From positions 1 to 7,038 of the forward strand of contig JAJYBN010000055.1 of NCBI GenBank assembly GCA_021779005.1: DNA of 7,038 nucleotides, written 5' to 3'. The notes beneath the pieces were generated by a model. The model made no database searches and was not told the origin of the DNA. It saw nothing but the letters and a program-made list of their open reading frames with translations. This DNA comes from Pseudomonadota bacterium. Its GTDB lineage: Bacteria; Pseudomonadota; Gammaproteobacteria; Natronospirales; REEB76. The position numbers and the translations under genes are program-made. Below, piece after piece: positions 1 through 5,470 of this stretch (positions are counted from its first letter, which is position 1; the number at the start of each line of letters is the position of its first letter).

Positions 1-362
1 CACAGGGGCACTTTACTGACCACGCTATAACTGTTGCCGGGCAGGAAGTCCCCAACGGCTGTCACGTCCCCCGTGATGGGTTTCCCATCCAGGCTGACGG
101 TCGTGATGTCGAACACCACTTTCTGAATTGGTACCTGGGCGGTATTGATGAAACTCAGCCCGGCGTATACACCGTATACATAATTTGACGGATAGTGCTC
201 AAACCGCATGTAATTAGCCGCCGTGTCGAACTGGTAAATCACCAGCGGCCGGTTGGTGGCCTGGGCGTCTTTGACGCTACTGGCAAAACGCGCACTTGGC
301 GTACTGGCACAGGCCGCGAGGCCCAATGTCGCGAATCCTATGAAAATGGTCCTGATTTACAT
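1..362 (-). CDS. Putative lipoprotein, 5' part only, with a stop codon directly after the ATG
   Basis: The minus-strand frame is open from codon 3 to the window edge (about 118 codons) and has the make-up of an exported lipoprotein. A basic residue (Arg at codon 4) precedes a short hydrophobic stretch and a lipobox Leu-Ala-Ala-Cys at codons 15-18, so lipidation would be on Cys18. The mature part is rich in beta-prone residues (segments such as PLVIYQFD and VVFDITTVSLDG), which suggests a beta-sandwich-like domain; I do not recognise the family. The expected ATG at 360-362 has a strong Shine-Dalgarno sequence 5 bases upstream, but codon 2 is TAA (357-359). If codon 2 were AAA, the protein would begin MKIRTIFIGF, a textbook signal peptide. 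As written, translation would need the ATC at codon 3, the ATT at codon 6, or the TTG at codon 13, which is too late for a signal peptide. It is therefore a nonsense mutant, a sequencing error, or a gene with an unusual start. It is divergent from the S10 gene pair. Confidence 0.65.
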
Positions 363-363
363 A

Positions 364-373
364 CTCCACCTCC
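364..373 (-). promoter_or_regulatory. Double Shine-Dalgarno sequence of the lipoprotein gene
   Basis: On the minus strand GGAGGT (373-368) is followed directly by GGAG (367-364). GGAGGT lies 5 bases before the ATG at 362-360, which marks that ATG as the natural start despite the TAA after it. The second GGAG lies 7 bases before the ATC at 356-354, a spacing that would also suit initiation on that non-standard codon. Confidence 0.6.
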
Positions 374-464
374 GTACGGGTCTTCCTGAGGCCCTCTGAG
401 CTTTCACGCTAATTCACGTATAGGGTTTACAACTTTTCCGGCGCTTGTGCAAGAAAAGTCCTGT

Positions 465-487
465 TAACACTATGCAATACAGTGTTA
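465..487. promoter_or_regulatory. Inverted repeat, candidate operator
   Basis: TAACACT (465-471) and AGTGTTA (481-487) are perfect inverted arms around a 9-base AT-rich centre. The 23-base size suits a dimeric helix-turn-helix regulator. It lies 162 bases before the first S10 start codon and 103 bases from the lipoprotein ATG, so it could control either gene or both. The regulator is not in the window, and I assign no family. Confidence 0.4.
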
Positions 488-594
488 TTTAATTAAGGTG
501 GCTTCAGGCATCCCGAAGGATATCCACCACGGACAGACCCTCCCTCCTGGCATAAGAAACTAGTAGGATGACGGGCTTCACAGGAACCGAACTC

Positions 595-618
595 TAAATC
601 CCCGATCCTAGGGATTTA
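595..618. promoter_or_regulatory. Inverted repeat in the leader of the first S10 gene
   Basis: TAAATCCC (595-602) and GGGATTTA (611-618) are perfect 8-base inverted arms around an 8-base centre, ending 30 bases before the ATG at 649. It could be an operator close to the promoter or an mRNA hairpin just upstream of the ribosome binding site. It has no trailing T-run, so it is not a classical terminator. Confidence 0.4.
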
Positions 619-648
619 CATGTCCATACCCCGCGGAGAATAAACATC

Positions 649-2193
649 ATGAAGACTGCGCTTGCCTGTCTGCCTTTGCTGGCGTTGTTGCTGGCCGCCC
701 CTGCCTTTTCAGCGGATAAGGCACCCGCCGCCAATACAGCGGCTGCCGCTGCCAGCGCCACTCCGGCCGCCAGGGAGGAAAAAGTCGCCACCCAGCACAC
801 CGTGGCCATCAACGGCGAGACCATCCGCTACACCGCCACCGCCGGCACCCTGGTCCTGCGTGACGAGAAGGGCGAACCCACCGCCAGCTTGTTCTATGTC
901 GCCTATACCAAAGATGGCGTAAAAGATCTCAGACACCGCCCGGTTACTTTCCTGTACAACGGCGGCCCCGGTTCCTCCAGCATCTGGCTGCACATGGGCG
1001 CCTTTGGCCCCATGCGCGTGGTGACCACCGACGCCGCGCCCACGCCGCCGCCGCCCTATGACCTGGTCCCCAACCAGTATTCGCTGCTGGACAAGAGCGA
1101 TCTGGTATTCATCGATGCCATGAGCACCGGTTTCAGCAAGCTCTTGGGCAAAGCCGAAGGCAAGGATTTCTGGGGCGTGGACCAGGACACGAAAGCTTTC
1201 GGCCAGTTCATCCAGCGTTACCTCACGGTCTATGACCGCTGGAATTCCCCCAAATATCTGCTGGGCGAAAGCTACGGCACCACGCGCTCCGCCAACCTCG
1301 CGGACTGGCTGCAGCACCAGGGTATCGCGCTGAACGGCGTGATACTGGTGTCTTCGGTACTCAACTACGGCGACACCTTCCCCGGCACGGATCTCGCCTA
1401 CATCACCTACCTACCATCCTACGCTGCCATCGCCTGGTACCACGACAAGCTGCCCAACAAGCCCGCGGACCTGCAGGCCTTCCTGCAACAGGTGCGCCAG
1501 TTCGCGCGCGGCGAATACGCCGATGCCCTGTTTCAGGGCTCCAGCCTGCCGGCGGCCGAATACAACCAAGTGCTCGCGAAACTGCAGCAATACACCGGCC
1601 TGTCGGAGCAGTACCTGAAGGATGCGAATCTGCGGGTGGATCCCACACGTTTCCGCGCTCAGTTATTGCGAGGTGACGACCGCATCATGGGCCGTTACGA
1701 TGCGCGTTTCGAAGGCATCAATCCGGATGATGCCGCCGAGACACCGGAATATGACCCCTCGGATTCCTCCATCGGCCCGGCCTTCACTGCGGCCTGGAAC
1801 TGGTATCTGCAAAACGAACTGCAATACCACAGCGACGTCCCTTATGCGGTGACCGGCTACGATGTGATCCGCAACTGGGACTGGAAGCATGCGCTGCCGG
1901 GCCGGCCTTCGTTTTTCAAACCGCCATTGCCGGATGTGGCCGCCAACCTGGGTGAAGCCATGCGCCAGAATCCGCACCTGAAAGTTTTCTCGGCCAATGG
2001 TTATTTCGATCTGGCCACGCCATTCTTCAAAACCGAATTCGACATCGATCAGCTGATGCTGCCGCCTGACATCTACAAGAACATCGGTTTCCATTACTAT
2101 CCCTCGGGCCACATGATCTACCTGCATGTACCGGCGCTGAAGGATCTGAAGAGCGATCTTTCCAAGTTCTACGCCAACACTGACAATCAGTAA
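649..2193 (+). CDS. Secreted S10-family peptidase (serine carboxypeptidase-like), first tandem copy
   Basis: The 514-residue protein is a peptidase of MEROPS family S10 (alpha/beta hydrolase fold), likely removing C-terminal residues from peptides outside the cytoplasm. A signal peptide covers residues 1-21, with probable cleavage after Ala-Phe-Ser, followed by an Ala-rich linker (about 22-42). The catalytic set is complete: oxyanion-hole motif NGGPG at 104-108, nucleophile Ser208 in GESYG, Asp454 in GYFDLATP and His488 in SGHM. Length is in the normal S10 range. The ATG at 649 follows GGAG (635-638) by 10 bases and gives a full signal peptide, which supports this start. The mature chain has no cysteine. 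The position matching Glu65 of yeast carboxypeptidase Y (by counting from NGGPG) is Ala118, so recognition of the substrate carboxylate may differ. It is followed by a strong hairpin and then a paralogue. The family assignment is firm; the substrate is unknown. Confidence 0.95.
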   Translation: MKTALACLPLLALLLAAPAFSADKAPAANTAAAAASATPAAREEKVATQHTVAINGETIRYTATAGTLVLRDEKGEPTASLFYVAYTKDGVKDLRHRPVTFLYNGGPGSSSIWLHMGAFGPMRVVTTDAAPTPPPPYDLVPNQYSLLDKSDLVFIDAMSTGFSKLLGKAEGKDFWGVDQDTKAFGQFIQRYLTVYDRWNSPKYLLGESYGTTRSANLADWLQHQGIALNGVILVSSVLNYGDTFPGTDLAYITYLPSYAAIAWYHDKLPNKPADLQAFLQQVRQFARGEYADALFQGSSLPAAEYNQVLAKLQQYTGLSEQYLKDANLRVDPTRFRAQLLRGDDRIMGRYDARFEGINPDDAAETPEYDPSDSSIGPAFTAAWNWYLQNELQYHSDVPYAVTGYDVIRNWDWKHALPGRPSFFKPPLPDVAANLGEAMRQNPHLKVFSANGYFDLATPFFKTEFDIDQLMLPPDIYKNIGFHYYPSGHMIYLHVPALKDLKSDLSKFYANTDNQ

Positions 2194-2207
2194 CCTATCA
2201 AGTATGC

Positions 2208-2237
2208 AAAAACACCCGCGGCCTCGCGGGTGTTTTT
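2208..2237. terminator. Rho-independent terminator-like hairpin between the two S10 genes
   Basis: A 13-base perfect stem (2208-2220 with 2225-2237) closes on a 4-base loop (GCCT). The left arm starts with five A and the right arm ends with five T, so it has terminator form on both strands. It begins 14 bases after the stop codon of the first S10 gene and ends 24 bases before the ATG of the second. That leaves almost no room for a separate promoter, so the second gene probably depends on readthrough or on a promoter inside the first gene. Confidence 0.9.
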
Positions 2238-2261
2238 GTAATACCCGTTTAAGGTAACGTC

Positions 2262-3797
2262 ATGAAAAAAGTTCTAGCATTGCTGCCAGTCCTGTTGATA
2301 TACGCCGTGTGCATGCCAGCCTATGCTGACGATGCGCCTGCAAAATCCGGCGCTCCGGAACTCCCGGTGCCCCAAGAGACCCGTTCGGTCACACAGCACA
2401 GCATTGTCATCAACGGCCAGACCATCAAGTACTCCGCCACAGCAGGCAATCTGGTCATCCGGAATGACCAGGGTGATGCTCTCGGCAGCTTCTTCTACGT
2501 GGCTTATACCCAGGATGGGGTGAGAGACATGTCGCGTCGTCCCGTGACCTTCCTGTTCAACGGTGGCCCGGGTTCCTCCAGCATCTGGCTGCACATGGGC
2601 TCCTTCGGGCCGGTGCGCGTGGACACCGCAAACACCAAAGCCACCCCACCGCCGCCCTATCGGCTGGTATCCAATCAACACTCGCTGCTGGATAAGAGTG
2701 ACCTGGTATTCATCGACGCCATCGGCACTGGTTTTTCACGCATCGTAGGCAAGGGCATGCCCAAGGATTTCTATGGCACCGACCCGGACATCGCGTCATT
2801 TGGCAAATTTATCCAGCGTTACGTGACACTCAACAACCGCTGGCAGTCCCCGAAATTCCTGCTGGGTGAGTCCTACGGCACCACCCGTGCCGCAGGACTG
2901 GTGGACTGGCTGCAGGGTAAGGGCATGGCTTTCAATGGGGTGATTCTGCAGTCCTCCTGGCTCAACGGCTTCGTGGATTTCCCCGGCCCGCCCTTTAGTC
3001 TGGACCTGCCCTATGAGCTGTACCTGCCGACCATGGCAGCCAGCGCCTGGTATCACCACAAATTGCCGCAACAACCGACGGATTTGACCGTGTTCCTGCA
3101 GCAGGCGCGGCAGTTTGCCCTAGGCGATTACGCACGCGCTCTGGACCAGGGCGACAACCTGAGTGCGGCAGACACCCAAGCGATCGCAGAGAAGTTACAC
3201 GCCTTTACAGGCCTGCCTGTGCGATACATCCTGGATGCCAAGCTGCGCATCACCCCGGATCGATTCGAGAAGGATCTGCTGCGCGGCGATCAGCGCACCA
3301 TGGGCCGACTGGATGCACGCTTCCTGGGCATCGACCATGATGCCGCCGGCGAAACACCTGATTATGATCCTTCCGGTACTGCCATTGGCCCCGCCTACAC
3401 GGCTGCATTCCACTGGTACCTCGCCAATGATCTCAAGTACAAAACAGATCTTGAATACAAAGTAGAGAACTACCACGAAGTGGGACGCGACTGGGACAAC
3501 GGCCAGCGCATCGGTGGCCAGAAATATCCGCTCATGGACGTGGAGGAGAACCTGCGCCAGGCCATGACCGAGAACCCGCACCTGAAGGTGTTCTCAGCCA
3601 ACGGCTATTTCGATTTCGCTACGCCATTCTTCGAGACCGAATACGACCTGGATCACATGGGCCTGGATGCATCGCTCAAGAAAAATATCAGCTACGGCTA
3701 TTACCAGTCCGGACACATGATCTATCTGAATGTTCAGGCCTTGGCAGAATACAAGACCGACGTGGCCAAGTTCTACGACTCTGCCGCGCGCGAGTAA
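2262..3797 (+). CDS. Secreted S10-family peptidase (serine carboxypeptidase-like), second tandem copy
   Basis: The 511-residue protein is a close paralogue of the preceding gene and aligns with it over nearly the full length. The signal peptide covers residues 1-22, with cleavage expected after Ala-Tyr-Ala. Catalytic features are intact: NGGPG at 100-104, Ser204 in GESYG, Asp451 in GYFDFATP and His485 in SGHM. The ATG at 2262 follows AAGG (2251-2254) by 7 bases. The mature chain has no cysteine, and the carboxypeptidase Y Glu65 position is Ser114. The main differences from copy one are a 4-residue longer segment around residues 236-252 after the nucleophile and a 3-residue shorter segment around 403-426, both plausible specificity loops. 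The gene is convergent with the tlpA-like gene, 24 bases away. Retention of all key residues suggests both copies are active, with different substrates or doses. Confidence 0.95.
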   Translation: MKKVLALLPVLLIYAVCMPAYADDAPAKSGAPELPVPQETRSVTQHSIVINGQTIKYSATAGNLVIRNDQGDALGSFFYVAYTQDGVRDMSRRPVTFLFNGGPGSSSIWLHMGSFGPVRVDTANTKATPPPPYRLVSNQHSLLDKSDLVFIDAIGTGFSRIVGKGMPKDFYGTDPDIASFGKFIQRYVTLNNRWQSPKFLLGESYGTTRAAGLVDWLQGKGMAFNGVILQSSWLNGFVDFPGPPFSLDLPYELYLPTMAASAWYHHKLPQQPTDLTVFLQQARQFALGDYARALDQGDNLSAADTQAIAEKLHAFTGLPVRYILDAKLRITPDRFEKDLLRGDQRTMGRLDARFLGIDHDAAGETPDYDPSGTAIGPAYTAAFHWYLANDLKYKTDLEYKVENYHEVGRDWDNGQRIGGQKYPLMDVEENLRQAMTENPHLKVFSANGYFDFATPFFETEYDLDHMGLDASLKKNISYGYYQSGHMIYLNVQALAEYKTDVAKFYDSAARE

Positions 3798-3821
3798 TCG
3801 TCAGGATATAGTCATCGCGGA

Positions 3822-4343
3822 TTATTTCTTGCCGCTGTCGGCAAGCAGCGGTTTCACGACCGATTCCAGGTTCTGCAGGGTAACAGGCATGCCACCTGCC
3901 CAGAGCTGGGCGCGCAATACGCCCTGTTTGTCGAATACATAGGTCATGGGCACGATGCGTGGGGGGCCGAAGCCATTTTTGCTAGCGTGCTTGAGCAATG
4001 CCGCGGGATACTGAAATTGCTTCATAACTCTGCGCACCACCTTCTCGTCGTGGGTGCTATCAACGCTCAGACCCAGCAGCTCCAATCCCTGCGGATGGAA
4101 GTGCTTGTAGAAATTATTGAGCATTAGCATCTCGGCGCGACAGGGGACACACCAAGTGGCCCAGACGTTGATAACCGCCACCTGGCCGCGTGACTGCGCG
4201 AGATTGAATACCGAACCGTTCAGCTCGTTCACCACCAGCGCCGGCGCGCCCTCGCCGACCTGCGGAGCCGCCATCGCTGGTGTATTAGCAATGAGTGCAA
4301 GAAAAGCCAAACCAAGACAAAGTAACAAAGACAACCGTGCCAT
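3822..4343 (-). CDS. TlpA-like periplasmic thioredoxin-fold protein (thiol-disulfide oxidoreductase)
   Basis: The 173-residue protein belongs to the TlpA/ResA-type (AhpC-TSA/Redoxin) thioredoxin superfamily. Residues 1-25 form a signal peptide with likely cleavage after Ala-Met-Ala. The active site is Trp-Cys-Val-Pro-Cys at 64-68 (Cys65 and Cys68) within NVWATWCVPC, and the conserved cis-proline is probably Pro132 in RIVPMTYVFD. Such proteins usually act as reductants of periplasmic disulfides, for example in cytochrome c maturation or for a dedicated partner. The ATG at 4343 has AAGGGA (4356-4351) 7 bases upstream. The gene lies 14 bases after the stop of the barrel-like gene on the same strand, so the two are probably cotranscribed. 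No cytochrome maturation gene is nearby, which makes a dedicated partner, perhaps the cysteine-bearing barrel protein, an attractive idea. Family is secure; the partner is inferred. Confidence 0.93.
   Translation of the reverse strand: MARLSLLLCLGLAFLALIANTPAMAAPQVGEGAPALVVNELNGSVFNLAQSRGQVAVINVWATWCVPCRAEMLMLNNFYKHFHPQGLELLGLSVDSTHDEKVVRRVMKQFQYPAALLKHASKNGFGPPRIVPMTYVFDKQGVLRAQLWAGGMPVTLQNLESVVKPLLADSGKK
3828..3851. other. Overlapping hairpins at the convergent gene ends
   Basis: CTTGCCG (3828-3834) pairs with CGGCAAG (3839-3845) around a 4-base loop. An alternative stem pairs CCGCTG (3832-3837) with CAGCGG (3846-3851), followed by only three T on the plus strand. These are the only stems I found near the convergent ends of the second S10 gene and the tlpA-like gene, so they could help end plus-strand transcription. 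There is no real T-run, and they also encode the last residues of the TlpA-like protein, so the role is uncertain. Confidence 0.25.
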
Positions 4344-4357
4344 GGCTGGATCCCTTT

Positions 4358-5287
4358 TCAGTAACTATAAGACAGGATGAATTTATAAAGCCGCGAAGCC
4401 ACCAATTGATTACCGTTGACGTCCTGATAGATTGGCAGCTCCACATCCGCGAACAGCTTCAAGCTGTCCACATCATATTCCATCCCGGGTGCTATCAAGA
4501 GACGCTGATAACCGCTGTTGTCCGAATCCGCCTGCACCCCACTGTCATGTAACCGGTCAGAAGCGATGAGCTTCAATTGCGGCGCTATCTGGCTGTTAGC
4601 GCCCACCGACCAGCCGTTGTAATAGATTCCGATGGCGGCATCCAGTTCGTTACCGGGCCGGTAGCCGCCGCGCGTGGCAAATGCGCGCTCCCACTGGGCC
4701 TGCAAAACCAGTTCCAGGTATTGTCATTTGTCAGCCCGCCCTGATGGTAGCCGCCAATGATCGTGTCGGTGCTTCCGGTGCCGATGGGCGTGTCCCGGTC
4801 GAAATTCGGATAGGTGTAATCATCGCTAGGCAGTTTCAGACCGAAGATGATGCTGCTGGACATGTCGTGGGGAAAAACCGGTGTACATGCCGAGCAGACG
4901 GATATCCCCCAGCGCATCATGGTGAAAACCACTGATACTGTTGTTGTTCAGGGTGGTTACAAATAACCGGTCCCAATAGGGAACTTCAGCCATGATTCCC
5001 CAGTCGCGGTTGATCATGTACTGCAGGCCCGCAGTATAGAAGTCAGTGCGAATATTCTTGTCATGGTTGTTGGCCGCCGGCGCCGATGAAGTACCGCTCC
5101 AGTATTCATCCTGGTTCATGTAGTCATATTCCAGCCATGCCGTAGTACCTGATCCGCTGGGGAACAGCGAACTGGTACCGACACTGAATACGCCGCAGCC
5201 ACAGGCGCAGGCATAGGCATCCTGCATGGCACCAGTGACGCCAAGGCTGAGTAATAAACACACTAAGATTGGAATTCTACGTTGCAC
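4358..5287 (-). pseudogene. Outer-membrane beta-barrel-like protein with N-terminal CxCxC, broken by two compensating frameshifts
   Basis: Three minus-strand frames join into one protein of about 309 residues: 5287 to about 4868, then about 4868 to 4704, then about 4707 to 4358. Removing one base from the run at 4869-4877 and adding one to the run at 4704-4707 restores a continuous frame, through GFSHDMSSS and then WNWFLQAQW. A signal peptide (1-26) ends in Ala-Tyr-Ala; the mature chain would start Cys-Ala-Cys-Gly-Cys (27-31), and these are the only cysteines in the mature protein. The rest is rich in alternating aromatic and polar residues and ends LSYSY, like the C-terminal strand signal of outer-membrane barrels. 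It resembles proteins annotated only as outer-membrane transporters, possibly near the phenol-degradation MetA-like group; I am not sure of the family. The start is GTG at 5287 without a clear Shine-Dalgarno sequence; it is the only standard start that keeps the signal peptide. Sequencing error is as likely as a real pseudogene. Confidence 0.75.
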
Positions 5288-5421
5288 GATGATGGAACTT
5301 GAGATTTAAGTAGCACGCATTTCAGGGATAGGCTGCTTTTACCGTTTTCCAGAAATATACTGATTACGAAGTAAAGCGGCTGCCCGAGATTTCTAACTTT
5401 CGATGTTGCGTTAATGTCCGG

Positions 5422-5435
5422 GCCATAGTTATGGC
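5422..5435. promoter_or_regulatory. Short palindrome upstream of the barrel-like gene
   Basis: GCCATA (5422-5427) and TATGGC (5430-5435) are perfect 6-base inverted arms with a 2-base centre, 135 bases upstream of the barrel gene start and 36 bases past the MFS stop. It is a possible operator. I found no convincing promoter or terminator elsewhere in 5288-5470. Confidence 0.2.
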
Positions 5436-5470
5436 GAATGATGTGATGATTTTGCATATGGAATCAGCCA

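Larger units (their letters stand above)
363..648. other. Intergenic region between divergent genes, with three inverted repeats
   Basis: These 286 bases separate the lipoprotein gene (minus) from the first S10 peptidase gene (plus) and must hold the promoters of both. I could not pick a sigma-70 promoter with good -35 and -10 boxes at correct spacing on either strand. The region holds two clean inverted repeats (465-487 and 595-618) and an imperfect one: GGTGGCTTC at 497-505 pairs with GAAG at 515-518 and CCACC at 524-528, with a 5-base bulge. No ORF here looks coding. Confidence 0.6.

Noticed and set aside
338..362. Alternative GTG-initiated frame overlapping the lipoprotein start
   Set aside because: The frame meets a stop after about 30 codons and has no signal or motif; the lipobox frame is clearly the coding one.
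195..389. Plus-strand 64-codon ORF at the left end
   Set aside because: It lies antisense to the lipoprotein frame, whose lipobox and composition are far more protein-like.
497..528. Imperfect stem in the divergent region as a riboswitch
   Set aside because: A 9-base stem with a 5-base bulge but no recognisable aptamer core or linked terminator.
709..1317. Long minus-strand ORF opposite the first S10 gene (202 codons)
   Set aside because: It is a shadow of a high-GC coding frame; the plus strand has a complete signal peptide and catalytic motifs.
4704..4877. Programmed ribosomal frameshifting in the barrel-like gene
   Set aside because: It would require a +1 and then a -1 event in one gene, with no canonical slippery heptamer or clear stimulatory structure.
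4585..4932. Separate small gene starting at 4932
   Set aside because: Only its middle part is protein-like, and that part continues the barrel-like protein across two indels.
5263..5457. 64-codon minus-strand ORF upstream of the barrel-like gene
   Set aside because: It has no ribosome binding site or recognisable motif and overlaps the barrel-like gene start out of frame.
5445..5465. Near-palindrome around CATATG just past the MFS stop as a terminator
   Set aside because: The arms are unequal with mismatches, and no T-run follows on the minus strand.
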